The position numbers and the translations under genes are program-made. Positions 1-8,717 of a DNA stretch of 64,000 bases are shown here, piece after piece. The stretch lies in NCBI RefSeq assembly GCF_000317575.1, contig NC_019748.1:4298501-4362500 (forward strand), given 5' to 3'. This stretch comes from Stanieria cyanosphaera PCC 7437 (GTDB taxonomy: Bacteria; Cyanobacteriota; Cyanobacteriia; Cyanobacteriales; Xenococcaceae). How positions within the stretch are numbered: position 1 is the first letter of the stretch; each line of letters starts with the position of its first letter. A model generated the notes under the pieces. It was not told the origin of the DNA, searched no databases, and saw only the letters and a program-made list of their open reading frames with translations.

Positions 1-1
1 A

Positions 2-94
2 GTAACTTTGCAAGCAAGCACAACAGTGATCGGAAACTGCACTCTGTGTTTAGCTGCTTGGTGGATTTGGCGTTCTTCTTTACAAAAACAATAA
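2..94 (+). CDS. DUF2499 family protein, C-terminal end (5' truncated by window)
   Basis: An open frame from base 2 to a TAA at 92-94 gives 30 residues ending in a hydrophobic, Trp-rich segment (LAAWWIWRSSLQKQ). The run ASTTVIGNCTLCLAAWW resembles the C-terminus of DUF2499 membrane proteins of cyanobacteria and plastids. The next gene is DUF3593, a known neighbour of DUF2499, and starts 3 bases after this stop, so the two are probably co-transcribed. The function of the family is unknown. The 5' part lies outside the window. Confidence 0.65.
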   Translation, partial: VTLQASTTVIGNCTLCLAAWWIWRSSLQKQ

Positions 95-97
95 TCA

Positions 98-397
98 ATG
101 AATAAAGATAGTTTATTTGCTCTGTCGCTGTTTCCTTATCTTGGTTTTCTTTGGTTTCTAACGCGATCGCAAAAGACTCCTCGTTTAGCTTTAATTGGCT
201 TTTATATGTTGCTTGTGTTTGTCGCAGTTACTATTCCTGCTGGTATTTATGCTAAGGTTCATTACGGCAAAGCCTTAGCTAATGTTGATTGGTTACATGG
301 TAGTGCAGAAGTATTTTTAACCCTTTCCAATATCTTGGTTGTGTTGGGTTTTCGTCAGGCAATTCTAGACCGACAGAAGCAGATAACAAATAAATAA
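98..397 (+). CDS. DUF3593 family membrane protein
   Basis: This is a 99-aa polytopic protein. Hydrophobic segments lie at about residues 5-22, 28-50 and 67-85, separated by short basic loops. The N-terminus (LFALSLFPYLGFLWFLTRS) is characteristic of DUF3593, a family confined to cyanobacteria and plastids. The ATG lies 3 bases downstream of the preceding stop, which indicates an operon. The role is unknown. Co-occurrence with DUF2499 in phototrophs suggests a thylakoid or envelope membrane function, which is inference only. Confidence 0.75.
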   Translation: MNKDSLFALSLFPYLGFLWFLTRSQKTPRLALIGFYMLLVFVAVTIPAGIYAKVHYGKALANVDWLHGSAEVFLTLSNILVVLGFRQAILDRQKQITNK

Positions 398-414
398 AAA
401 TAAATAGATATGGA

Positions 415-428
415 CGTAGCACGCTACG
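415..428. repeat. short palindrome between convergent genes
   Basis: The arms CGTAGC and GCTACG are separated by two bases, between the DUF3593 stop and the convergent gene at 449-1282. Similar GC-rich palindromic patches in otherwise AT-rich spacers occur near 32795, 43740, 56230 and 63313. It is probably a dispersed cyanobacterial repeat. No U-tract follows, so it is not clearly a terminator. Confidence 0.4.
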
Positions 429-448
429 CCCTAATAGTTTTTGATTGA

Positions 449-1282
449 TTAAGTTTCTAGCGGAACAAAGATTTGTTCTTCTTCTAAATATCGCCAAGCA
501 ACTCCTTCAGGATCTCGACTTTGACTCCATTCAGGAAAGTCTGGTTGACTTTTACGCCTGCCGACGGTGCTAGAGTGAACTTCTAGACGATCAGATAAAT
601 CAGCTTGAGATAAGCTTAAGCTAGATTGTTCTGTGGTGGTTGCTGAATCTTGGGGTTGGGTTTCGGTTGCAGTTGCTGCTGGCATAGGAGCATCTACCTG
701 GATTGATTCAGCAGAAGTAGATGGTTCTGGTTCTACTTGAGTAGTAGTTTGGTTTTGTTCTTGTTTGGCTTTTTGTTCTGCTAATTCTCGAAACAGAGAT
801 TTACTTGGTGGTTTACTAGCAGATCCAGCACTAACTAATTGCGGTGTAGTTGAAGTTTCTTCCTCTTCATCATCAAAATCACCAAAAGGTTCGCTGTCGT
901 CAAAAATTCGACCAAGCGCACTAGCTGTAGGAAAATAATAAACTACGCCTTTGTCTTTTATTTGTTTAGGGGCAACACCGTATTCATCGGCTTTGCGTTC
1001 GAGGAAAACTTTAGCACTTCTCGAAGTAAGGTTGGCTACTACGGATAAATCTAAGGGTGTTAAATAACCTTTGTTATCCCTAACTAATTGATTAAAGTAA
1101 GGGTTAACTTGGGCAGACCATTTTTCCCACTGATAATTTTGCCAAGCTTTCCAAGCAACAATTAATAGGGCTAAGATTAATAGTACTAGCCAAAACTTAT
1201 ACAAAACCAGCACCACGAAGGCGACAGGAATAATTAAAATCAGAATGCCAGCAGAACTATTATCTAATACTCTTCCAGTCAT
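449..1282 (-). CDS. membrane-anchored protein with winged-helix-like and C-terminal HTH-like segments
   Basis: This 277-aa protein has a long hydrophobic N-terminus (about residues 11-43, one or two membrane passes). A compact basic/hydrophobic domain at about 62-118 (LTPLDLSVVANLTSRSAKVF...VVYYFPTA) reads like a winged helix. A low-complexity acidic and Pro/Ser/Thr/Gln-rich linker (about 125-218) follows. The C-terminal block (222-275) includes SQADLSDRLEVHSSTVGRRK, which looks like a helix-turn-helix, and ends in EEEQIFVPL. It probably tethers two small helical domains to the cytoplasmic face of a membrane. I do not recognise a named family beyond conserved cyanobacterial hypothetical proteins, and DNA binding is unproven. 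It lies downstream of the GatD-like gene on the same strand, with a gap of about 110 bp. Confidence 0.75.
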   Translation of the reverse strand: MTGRVLDNSSAGILILIIPVAFVVLVLYKFWLVLLILALLIVAWKAWQNYQWEKWSAQVNPYFNQLVRDNKGYLTPLDLSVVANLTSRSAKVFLERKADEYGVAPKQIKDKGVVYYFPTASALGRIFDDSEPFGDFDDEEEETSTTPQLVSAGSASKPPSKSLFRELAEQKAKQEQNQTTTQVEPEPSTSAESIQVDAPMPAATATETQPQDSATTTEQSSLSLSQADLSDRLEVHSSTVGRRKSQPDFPEWSQSRDPEGVAWRYLEEEQIFVPLET

Positions 1283-1393
1283 GATTCTGGTTGCAACTTT
1301 TTGTTTAATTGCATTGCATGGTTAATAATTGCCAATCTTAAGACAAATTGCGTTGCATTGCACGCAAGGATGGCAAAGATTTATAACAATCAA

Positions 1394-2191
1394 CTAAATT
1401 GTTGCATTGATGTTAGATAAATCTAGACGTTGCAACATTGCTTTACGGGCTGCAACAGCTAGGTTATCTTCTAGTTTAGTTAAGGAAATTTCTTGTTGAT
1501 ATTTTTGTTGCAAGGAAGTTTTGATTAACCAATCAGCTAGAAAAGGATTTTTTGGTAACAATGGGCCATGAGAATAGGTAGCGATCGCGTTGCGGTAAAA
1601 TGCTCCTTCTGTGCCATCTTCCCCATTATTACCATAACCTTTGATTACTTTACCTAATGCAGCAACATTATTTAAATAGGTTCTTCCACCGTGATTTTCA
1701 AACCCAATTACTAGAGGTTGAGTACCTAAACTAGTTTTTAAGTCTTCTGCTAAGGGAGAAGCGGTAATTTCAAACACCACATTGCCAATACAACGTTTAG
1801 CATCAATTCCAGGGTGTTTACTGACTAAATCTAATAATCCTAAACCTTCTATTTTTTGTCCTAAAGCTGGTTCATAATAATGCCCTAATAGTTGAGGCGA
1901 ACCACAAGTAAATACTCCAGGTGTACCAGTTTCGATTTTAGCTTTTAAAGCTTTAGCTTTTTCACCTTTTAAGTCGCGCATGACAATTTCTTGTTGACGA
2001 TCTTGCGCGCCTCCACCAACAATGATATCTACTTGTTTAAATTGCTCTGCATCTGTTTGCCGATCTAGAGGTAAAATCTTTGCTTGGATACCTCGCCATT
2101 GACAACGCCGTTGCAAACAAATTACATTACCGCGATCGCCATAGGTACTCATTAAGTTAGGATAAAGCCAGCCAATTGTCAATTCCATCAT
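1394..2191 (-). CDS. GatD-like type 1 glutamine amidotransferase (CobB/CobQ-like)
   Basis: This is a 265-aa class I glutamine amidotransferase of the CobB/CobQ-like type. The nucleophile is Cys96 in VFTCGSPQLLG and the catalytic His is in YSHGPLLPKNP (about His208). The N-terminal TIGWLYPNLMSTYGDRGN matches the GatD subunit of lipid II isoglutaminyl synthase, which with MurT amidates the D-Glu of peptidoglycan stem peptides. No MurT-like Mur ligase is adjacent, so a partner would have to be encoded elsewhere. The start is at M1 or M2 (ATGATG). The family call is firm. The substrate is inferred from GatD homology. Confidence 0.8.
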   Translation of the reverse strand: MMELTIGWLYPNLMSTYGDRGNVICLQRRCQWRGIQAKILPLDRQTDAEQFKQVDIIVGGGAQDRQQEIVMRDLKGEKAKALKAKIETGTPGVFTCGSPQLLGHYYEPALGQKIEGLGLLDLVSKHPGIDAKRCIGNVVFEITASPLAEDLKTSLGTQPLVIGFENHGGRTYLNNVAALGKVIKGYGNNGEDGTEGAFYRNAIATYSHGPLLPKNPFLADWLIKTSLQQKYQQEISLTKLEDNLAVAARKAMLQRLDLSNINATI

Positions 2192-2256
2192 TTACCCAAA
2201 TTCCCACAAATCAAGAATTCAGTTTAACCTCTACAATCAAAATGTAGCTAACATTT

Positions 2257-2288
2257 CAGTTACCAGTTACCAGTTACCAGTTACCAGT
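2257..2288. repeat. heptanucleotide tandem repeat (CAGTTAC)4
   Basis: Four perfect copies of CAGTTAC plus a partial copy lie 46 bp upstream of the panB ATG. Short tandem heptamer repeats are common in cyanobacterial intergenic DNA. This one sits between divergent genes and could alter promoter spacing if its copy number varies. Confidence 0.8.
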
Positions 2289-2334
2289 CAGTAGATATTA
2301 TCTAATATTGACAACTTACGATTTATTTTTTTAT

Positions 2335-3111
2335 ATGGCTATTACAATTCAACAACTCCAGAAATGGAAACGACAAGGGCGTACTATTGTTAGTCTGACT
2401 GCTTGGGATTATCTGCTTGCTAAAGTCTTGGATGAGGCAGGAATAGATTTGATTTTAGTAGGTGATTCTTTGGCGATGGTAGCTTTGGGACACAGTACGA
2501 CTTTACCTGTTAGTCTAGAAGAAATGATTCATCATGCTAAAGCCGTGAATCGAGGAGTAAACAGGGCTTTAGTTGTCTGCGATTTGCCGTTTTTAAGTTA
2601 TCAGGAAAGTGTTTCTCAAGCAATTCATTCGGCAGGAAAAGTTTTAAAAGAAGCAGGAGTAGGTGCAGTTAAAATTGAAGGGGGAAGTCCTCGTATTATT
2701 AATACTGTAGCTGAACTGACTGCGATCGGTATTCCTGTGATGGGACACGTTGGTTTAACTCCTCAATCTGTTCATCGTCTCGGTTATCAACAGCAGGGAA
2801 AAACTGTTGAAGAAGCTAATCGAATTATTGATGAAGCGATCGCTTTAGAAAGAGCAGGAGCTTTTGCGATTATTTTAGAACATATTCCTGGGGAATTGGC
2901 AGCAACAATTACGGCAGAAGTTACTATTCCTACAATTGGTATTGGTGCTGGGGTAAAATGCGATGGACAAGTCTTGGTTACTGCTGATTTATTAGGTTTA
3001 TCGGATCGTTTACCACCTTTTGCTAAGTCTTATCTCAATTTAAGGCAAGTTATTACTAGTGCTGTTAAAGATTTTGCTACAGATGTTCAAGAGCATCATT
3101 TTCCTGAGTAA
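2335..3111 (+). CDS. panB: 3-methyl-2-oxobutanoate hydroxymethyltransferase
   Basis: PanB transfers a hydroxymethyl group from 5,10-methylene-THF to alpha-ketoisovalerate to make ketopantoate, the first committed step of pantothenate synthesis. The family signatures are visible: [45 protein letters not shown] (metal and substrate site), [18 protein letters not shown]-like text and [17 protein letters not shown] chose the ATG at 2335 (258 aa), because an upstream TTG would add nine non-conserved residues. The gene stands alone; the next gene starts 90 bp later beyond a repeat. Confidence 0.95.
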   Translation: MAITIQQLQKWKRQGRTIVSLTAWDYLLAKVLDEAGIDLILVGDSLAMVALGHSTTLPVSLEEMIHHAKAVNRGVNRALVVCDLPFLSYQESVSQAIHSAGKVLKEAGVGAVKIEGGSPRIINTVAELTAIGIPVMGHVGLTPQSVHRLGYQQQGKTVEEANRIIDEAIALERAGAFAIILEHIPGELAATITAEVTIPTIGIGAGVKCDGQVLVTADLLGLSDRLPPFAKSYLNLRQVITSAVKDFATDVQEHHFPE

Positions 3112-3122
3112 AATAGGCGTTC

Positions 3123-3182
3123 AAAAAATGCGTCCACAGATGAACGCGGATGAAGTTATTGTTTAGTGATGTTTTTTGTTGA
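3123..3182 (+). repeat. dispersed repeat, copy A (inverted partner at 6181-6252)
   Basis: The segment begins AAAAAATGCGTCCACAG and ends GTTATTGTTTAGTGATG followed by a T-run and GTTGA. Its reverse complement, with a roughly 12-bp insertion, lies at 6181-6252. Together the two bracket the exonuclease-ATPase and DUF2288 genes. Shorter relatives sharing GTCCACAG lie at 23461-23527 and 63261-63300. Confidence 0.8.
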
Positions 3183-3201
3183 TAGTTGATGGCAATTAAC
3201 A

Positions 3202-5619
3202 ATGAATAATCAGCAAGATTTTTTAATTGTTGATACAGAAGGAAAGCATCAAGTAAATGAAATTGCTGTCATTAATAGTCAAGGTAATTTAATCTACGAA
3301 GCTTTTGTTCAAGAATATGCTGCTCACGATCACATTAAGTTAAATCGTAAACCTCTGCAACAAATTATTCTTGAATTTAATAATTTAGCACAGAATAAAC
3401 TATTAATTTGTCATCATGCTGACCACGATTTTCAAGTTTTACAAAATAGTTTTATTGCCGTAGAAGTTCCTTGGCAAAATTTTCAATTTGCTTGTACTTA
3501 CAAGTTAGCTAAAAAATATTTTCCCAATCTAATCAGTTATTCCCTTGAATATCTTAGTAAAAAACTTAATTTAAAGGTCAAGCAAAAATATTTTAATTCT
3601 CAACAAGCACATTCAGCTAGATACGATGCTGAATTTACTTATCAATTATATTGGAAAGTTATGGAAGAAATAACTATTAAAAGATTACAGAATCAACCCA
3701 ATCCTTTTGGGAGTAGTAGAGTAGATACTCCTTTTCAAGAACATCTCGATTTGACTTCTATTTATAACAATCAATTTGCCACTTTAAAATCCATTATTAC
3801 TGATATTAAATACGATCAAAATCATCAAAGTAAAGGAGTTATAGTTATTGGTGAGCCAGGAACAGGAAAAACTCATTTAATGATGCGATTGGCGCAAGAA
3901 GTACTCGAAGTTAATCGGTTACTTTTTATTCGTCAACCGAATAATCCAGATGCAGTTATTTATCATACTTACAGTAGAATTTTAGAATCTTTAATTGAAA
4001 AAGTAACTCAAAGCAATTACACCCAACTAGAATATTTACTAGCTAATAGTTTTAGAAAAATAATTCAAAATAATCTCATCGATAATACCAATCAAAAAGA
4101 TCAATTTATTTTAGCTGCAACTCAAACTAATCCTCTCGAACTTTATGATAGTTTAGGCACGGATGGTACTCAGAAAAAACGCGACTATTGGCAACACATT
4201 GAAAAAAGAACTTTAGAATGGTGGCTAGAACATTATGGTGGAGCAGGTTATTCTTTAGAAATTATCAAAGGTATTATTAAGTTTTGTAGTTATTCAGATT
4301 TTAATTATAAAAAATTAGTCACTCGATGGCTAGCTGCTGATGAACTAGCACCAGAAGAACTAGATAAAATAAAATTAAATAATTGGAATGAAGAAATCAG
4401 TAAAGAAAATTTTTCTTTAGAAGCGATCGCGGTTCTGAGTAAGCTTTCTCTTTTAGATGAACCTCTAATTATTATTTTCGATCAACTAGAAGGTTTAGGT
4501 TTAAAGCATCACGAAAAATTGCTATTAAGTTTTGGCGAAGCAATTAAAGAAATTTTTACTCATGTCCCAAATAGTTTGATTATTTTTAATTTGTTTCCCA
4601 GTCGTTGGCAACATTTTCAACAGATTCTTGATGGCTCTATTGTAGACCGTATTTCTCAATATCAAGTTACCTTAGAGAAACCGAATTATTCAGATTTAGA
4701 ACAAATTTTACAACTAAAAGCAGCTATCATTGATTTAGATGTAAAAACTTTATTTACCGAGCAAGAATTAGTAAATATTTTAGCAGGTAATTCTATTCGT
4801 GCAGTTTTAAATCGGGCTGCGGATTATTATCGTTATAAAGTCAATCAAATTCCTTTACCACAATTATCTTCTCAATCTTTAACTCATTCTTTAGCTTCAG
4901 AAGAAACAATTTTACCAAGAATTGAAAAATTAGAACAGCAATTTACACAGTTGCAAAAATTATTAGCTAATTTAGCTCAAGCTTTTAGTGGTTTTACCAA
5001 TACATTAGCTGTAACAAATAAACAAGAATTACAATCAAACGAACCTAATAATTATCCTACTAATCAAGAAGTTATTGATTATCTAGAAACTCAGAAAAAG
5101 TTATTAGAACAAGACTACGATAAACTACAAATTATTAGTGATAGTGATGATATTGGTAAGTTAAAAACTATCATAGAAGCTTTTCAAACTATTGTTAATT
5201 TAGAAATAGATCATTTGAGGTTAGGTAAAAAAAAGATTCCCGATCATCTGGTAGTCAAAAAAACAAACTACACTCTGGTAATTGGATTTTTACAAATAGA
5301 TGGTACTGCTTTTACGACTCGAATAAAAAACTTTAATGAATTAGTAATCAATCATAAAGAAATTAGATTTTTACTGCTTAGAGACAATAGAAAACCTAAA
5401 CTTACAGGTAAAGTTGCTCAAGAAGAAATAACCAAATTAAATAATTCTGCTAATGGAAAATTTTCTCTAATTGATCGCGATAATAGAATTAGTTTTGAAG
5501 TAATTTATCGCTTAGTTACAGATATTTACAATCGAGATTTTGATGTATCTTTGGTAGAAGCTTTTAATGCTCTTAAACAACAATTAAATAATTATTGGCT
5601 AATTAAACTAATGCAATAA
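3202..5619 (+). CDS. DEDDh exonuclease fused to P-loop ATPase, 805 aa, function unknown
   Basis: Domains seen in order: (1) residues 1-155, a DEDDh 3'-5' exonuclease fold, with Exo I DTEG (Asp11, Glu13), Exo II in HHADHDFQVL (Asp76) and Exo III HSARYD (His137, Asp142). (2) About 190-560, a P-loop ATPase with Walker A GEPGTGKT (217-224) and Walker B LIIIFDQLE (Asp427, Glu430), followed by a sensor-like strand IIFNLFPSRW. (3) A coiled coil at about 572-600. (4) A mixed alpha/beta C-terminal region, about 650-805, that I do not recognise. All exonuclease and ATPase residues look intact. The fusion suggests ATP-driven processing or sensing of nucleic acid, perhaps defence or repair; that is inference. 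The gene is very AT-rich and lies between inverted repeat copies. Confidence 0.8.
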   Translation: MNNQQDFLIVDTEGKHQVNEIAVINSQGNLIYEAFVQEYAAHDHIKLNRKPLQQIILEFNNLAQNKLLICHHADHDFQVLQNSFIAVEVPWQNFQFACTYKLAKKYFPNLISYSLEYLSKKLNLKVKQKYFNSQQAHSARYDAEFTYQLYWKVMEEITIKRLQNQPNPFGSSRVDTPFQEHLDLTSIYNNQFATLKSIITDIKYDQNHQSKGVIVIGEPGTGKTHLMMRLAQEVLEVNRLLFIRQPNNPDAVIYHTYSRILESLIEKVTQSNYTQLEYLLANSFRKIIQNNLIDNTNQKDQFILAATQTNPLELYDSLGTDGTQKKRDYWQHIEKRTLEWWLEHYGGAGYSLEIIKGIIKFCSYSDFNYKKLVTRWLAADELAPEELDKIKLNNWNEEISKENFSLEAIAVLSKLSLLDEPLIIIFDQLEGLGLKHHEKLLLSFGEAIKEIFTHVPNSLIIFNLFPSRWQHFQQILDGSIVDRISQYQVTLEKPNYSDLEQILQLKAAIIDLDVKTLFTEQELVNILAGNSIRAVLNRAADYYRYKVNQIPLPQLSSQSLTHSLASEETILPRIEKLEQQFTQLQKLLANLAQAFSGFTNTLAVTNKQELQSNEPNNYPTNQEVIDYLETQKKLLEQDYDKLQIISDSDDIGKLKTIIEAFQTIVNLEIDHLRLGKKKIPDHLVVKKTNYTLVIGFLQIDGTAFTTRIKNFNELVINHKEIRFLLLRDNRKPKLTGKVAQEEITKLNNSANGKFSLIDRDNRISFEVIYRLVTDIYNRDFDVSLVEAFNALKQQLNNYWLIKLMQ

Positions 5620-5858
5620 AAAATGTAATCAATTGGATTTAAAATTGCCTTTCTGTTTATTATTTATACCGACGTTTTTTAATTTGGTATTAATTTATGT
5701 TAAAGCTTTTCTTGTTTCTTTTACACACAAACAGGTCAAACTAATAAATTATCAGTACTCTCTATGCTTCGGCGTAAAAAAATCCAAACTTGTAAATTAT
5801 CTAATTTAGTTTTAGGATCAATCAAACTACCGAGCAGTTTAGTAAAACTCTATAAATA

Positions 5859-6146
5859 ATGCCAGAACTTAAAGATAGATTAAAGGATGAATTAGCTGAA
5901 ATTAATTGGCAAGATTTATTACCTCATGCCAAAAGAGATGTAGTAATTGTTGTCAAAAAAGAATTAAATATTCTCGATGTTGCAACTGCGATCGCACAAG
6001 ACAATTCGATTGCTGTCAGTAATTGGATCGAACAACAATTAATTTCTAAACCATCTTCAGAACAATTAACTAACTGGAATGGTGAACCTAATAAACAGTT
6101 TTGGACTTTAATTATTCAGCCTTTTGTTGTCATTCAAGAAATCTAA
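5859..6146 (+). CDS. DUF2288 family protein
   Basis: This 95-aa soluble protein has the DUF2288 pattern: LKDELAEINWQDLLPHAKRD near the N-terminus, VVIVVKKELNILDVATAIA, and a late aromatic block NKQFWTLIIQPFVVIQE. The family is widespread in cyanobacteria and proteobacteria and has no established function. It lies 239 bp downstream of the exonuclease-ATPase gene on the same strand, within the same repeat-bounded segment. The long spacer argues for its own promoter. Confidence 0.8.
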   Translation: MPELKDRLKDELAEINWQDLLPHAKRDVVIVVKKELNILDVATAIAQDNSIAVSNWIEQQLISKPSSEQLTNWNGEPNKQFWTLIIQPFVVIQEI

Positions 6147-6180
6147 TAATTTCATTTATAGCTATTAAATTCACAAAAAA

Positions 6181-6252
6181 TCAACCCAAAAACATCACTA
6201 AACAATAACACCATCGGCGTTCATTAGTCTAAAAGCTGTGGACGCATTTTTT
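6181..6252 (-). repeat. dispersed repeat, copy B (inverted relative to 3123-3182)
   Basis: Read on the minus strand it begins AAAAAATGCGTCCACAG, has an extra 12 or so bases, and continues ATGAACGCCGATG then GTTATTGTTTAGTGATG. It matches copy A almost base for base apart from that insertion. It abuts the 3' end of argS. Confidence 0.8.
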
Positions 6253-6261
6253 TTCTTTCAA

Positions 6262-8019
6262 CTACATCCTTTCAACTACAGAAATCCCCAATAAAGATAA
6301 ACCTAATTTAATAGTTCTAGCAGTCAAATCTGCCAAGATTAATCGAGAGGTGCGTGAAGGTTCTTCTACTTGTAAAATAGGACAAGATTCATAAAATTGA
6401 TTGAACTTTTGACTCAGTTCATAAATATATAAACACAGACGATTAGGTAATAATTCTCGCTCAACTTCTTGAATTATTTCTCCTAACTGCAAAATATGTT
6501 TAGCTAAAATAAGTTCTGTTGATTCTGCTAAAACAATTTTGGTATGTGTTCCTAATTTTTCAAAATCAATTTCACCTTTACGACTAATACCTTGTACCCT
6601 GACATAAGCATAAAGTAAATAAGGTGCAGTATTACCTTGAAGAGCTAACATTTTTGAATAACTAAATTTGTAATCTGTAGTTCGATTTTGACTCAAATCT
6701 GCATACTTTACTGCACTAATCCCAACAGTTTGAGCAACTTGATTAATAAATTCTTCTGTTTCTTCTCTACCCTCTTCTTGCAATCTTGATTCTAGATCAT
6801 TACGTGCTTGAATAATTGCTTCATCTAATAATTCTTTTAGTTTAATTGTTTCCCCAGAACGAGTTTTTAATTTTTTGCCGTCTTCACCTAAAACTAATCC
6901 AAAAGGTACATGAACAACTTCTACTTTTTCAGGTAATATTCCCGCTTTTTTAGCTACTTGAAATACTGCTGCAAAATGATTACTTTGCCCTACATCTGTA
7001 ACATAAATAATTCTTTCTGCATTATCTTGTTCAATGCGATATTTTAATGCAGCCAAATCTGTAGTTGCATAGTTATAACCACCATCAGATTTTTGCACAA
7101 TTAAAGGTAAAGGTTCACCTGCTTTATTAGTAAATCCTTCTAAGAAAATACATTTTGCACCTGCATCTTCTTGTAATAAACCTTGTTGATCTAATTCAGC
7201 TACAATATCCGCCAAAAAAGGATTATAAAAAGATTCTCCTCTCTCAGTTATTTTAATATCTAATAAATCATAAATTACTTGAAATTCTCGACGAGATTGT
7301 TCGCAAAGTAATTGCCAAGCATGACGACTTTCAGAATTACCTGCTTGTAATTTTACTACTTCGTTTCTGGCAGTTTCCTTAAACTCTTCATCCTGATCAA
7401 AACGAATTTTTGCTTTCTTATATAAACTAACTAGATCCCCTAAATCTAAAACATCCGCAGTTGTTAAAGCTTCTGGATAAGCTTCTTTGAGGTAAGCAAT
7501 TAACATCCCAAACTGAGTACCCCAGTCTCCTACATGATTGAGACGTAAAACATCATGTCCTCGAAATTCTAACACATTCGCTATCGCATCACCGATAATC
7601 GTAGAACGTAAATGTCCTACGTGCATTTCTTTAGCAATATTGGGACTGGAAAAATCTACTATAACTTTTTGTGGCGATGGTACTGGTTCAATTCCTAAGC
7701 GTTGATCAGCTTGAATTAAACTTAATTGAGTAACAAGATAATCTGGTTTAATTGTAAAGTTAATAAAACCAGCACCAGCTATTTCTGGCTTTTGACAAAT
7801 TTGATCTACTTCTAGTTTAGCAATAATTTTTTCCGCGATCGCTCTTGGTGCTAGTTTCAGTTGTTTAGCTAATGGTAAAGCAACATTCGATTGATAATCA
7901 CCAAATTTAGGATTGCTAGCAACCGCCACTAAAGGATCTACATTAGCTAACTCTTCACCAAAAGCAGCTACCAAAGCTTGACTAACAGATATTTTAAGCT
8001 GTTCGAGTAGGGAATTCAT
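6262..8019 (-). CDS. argS: arginyl-tRNA synthetase
   Basis: ArgRS (585 aa, the usual length) charges tRNA-Arg in the cytosol. An N-terminal additional domain (about 1-110) is followed by the class I catalytic core. The HIGH equivalent HVGH lies in [20 protein letters not shown] and the KMSK-loop equivalent in [13 protein letters not shown]. The C-terminal anticodon-binding domain includes [20 protein letters not shown] and ends [13 protein letters not shown]. The start ATG gives the conserved [16 protein letters not shown]. It is a single housekeeping gene, convergent with the DUF2288 gene across repeat copy B. Confidence 0.97.
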   Translation of the reverse strand: MNSLLEQLKISVSQALVAAFGEELANVDPLVAVASNPKFGDYQSNVALPLAKQLKLAPRAIAEKIIAKLEVDQICQKPEIAGAGFINFTIKPDYLVTQLSLIQADQRLGIEPVPSPQKVIVDFSSPNIAKEMHVGHLRSTIIGDAIANVLEFRGHDVLRLNHVGDWGTQFGMLIAYLKEAYPEALTTADVLDLGDLVSLYKKAKIRFDQDEEFKETARNEVVKLQAGNSESRHAWQLLCEQSRREFQVIYDLLDIKITERGESFYNPFLADIVAELDQQGLLQEDAGAKCIFLEGFTNKAGEPLPLIVQKSDGGYNYATTDLAALKYRIEQDNAERIIYVTDVGQSNHFAAVFQVAKKAGILPEKVEVVHVPFGLVLGEDGKKLKTRSGETIKLKELLDEAIIQARNDLESRLQEEGREETEEFINQVAQTVGISAVKYADLSQNRTTDYKFSYSKMLALQGNTAPYLLYAYVRVQGISRKGEIDFEKLGTHTKIVLAESTELILAKHILQLGEIIQEVERELLPNRLCLYIYELSQKFNQFYESCPILQVEEPSRTSRLILADLTARTIKLGLSLLGISVVERM

Positions 8020-8402
8020 AAAATCAGAGTTTGAAACTGACAGAGCAAAGATTCTAGTCGAGGTAAAAACTTAATTTATCATTCTCACTCTACTTAGGGA
8101 AACTTTTTTCTAGACTGAATTAATTATAAAATTTAAGCGATCGCATTTTATCTTTGGGAAGATCACGCTTGCAGAGTGCGTTAATTTTCTCTAGATCAGC
8201 TTATAACTATACTTAATTATTTTACTTTACTGCTACAACAATCTCCACTACCAATTAAATTGCTTTCACAATTTAACTTCTCACACTATTGGTCTAACCC
8301 AGTCCAAATGATTAAGATTTTTTCCTAATTTCAGGAATAATTAAATACCAACCATACTCTTACTTAACTAGCTTCAAACAAACTCAAAAAAATAGCAAAA
8401 CT
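8020..8402. other. intergenic, no gene seen
   Basis: About 380 bp of AT-rich sequence lies upstream of argS and downstream of the Hsp20 gene. A HIP1-like GCGATCGC occurs near 8139. I see no ORF with coding character, no RNA gene and no clear hairpin. Confidence 0.5.
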
Positions 8403-8717
8403 TTAACAAACTTTGGGCATAGTTATTGTTAAGATACCATCGATTAATTCTGCGATCGCTTTATGGTGACAGACTGGCATCGGTAAAGGAATAATCCTTT
8501 CAAATTTCCCATAATGCAATTCATGACACAAGTAATCATCGTTTTCTTGGTCGCATCTTTCTGTATGTTCTCCTTTAATGATAACTGATTCTTCATCAAC
8601 ATGAACTTGTAATTCTTGAGTTCTTACTCCAGGAATTTCTACTTTTAAAACTAGCTCTGTTTTTGTTTCTTGTAAATCGATAGCGGGTGACCAACTTTTA
8701 AGATTTTTTGTCAACAT
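8403..8717 (-). CDS. small heat shock protein, Hsp20/alpha-crystallin family (short)
   Basis: A 104-aa alpha-crystallin domain protein. The beta-strand pattern is visible in PAIDLQETKTELVLKVEIPG, VHVDEESVIIKGEH, YGKFERIIPLP and the terminal AELIDGILTITMPK. The N-terminal arm is only about 10 residues and the chain stops just after the last core strand, so the usual C-terminal I-x-I assembly motif is missing. Cyanobacterial HspA is nearer 145 aa. It may therefore form dimers or small oligomers rather than large cages, which is inference. The gene is monocistronic with long AT-rich flanks. Confidence 0.85.
   Translation of the reverse strand: MLTKNLKSWSPAIDLQETKTELVLKVEIPGVRTQELQVHVDEESVIIKGEHTERCDQENDDYLCHELHYGKFERIIPLPMPVCHHKAIAELIDGILTITMPKVC

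Noticed and set aside
2257-2288. Possible CRISPR-like array from repeated CAGTTAC
   Set aside because: The units are 7 bp with no spacers. It is a simple tandem repeat. No cas genes or arrays appear in the window.
5764-5862. Short open frame (about 32 codons) between the exonuclease-ATPase and DUF2288 genes
   Set aside because: No ribosome-binding site, no motif, and it overlaps the start of the DUF2288 gene. Likely chance.
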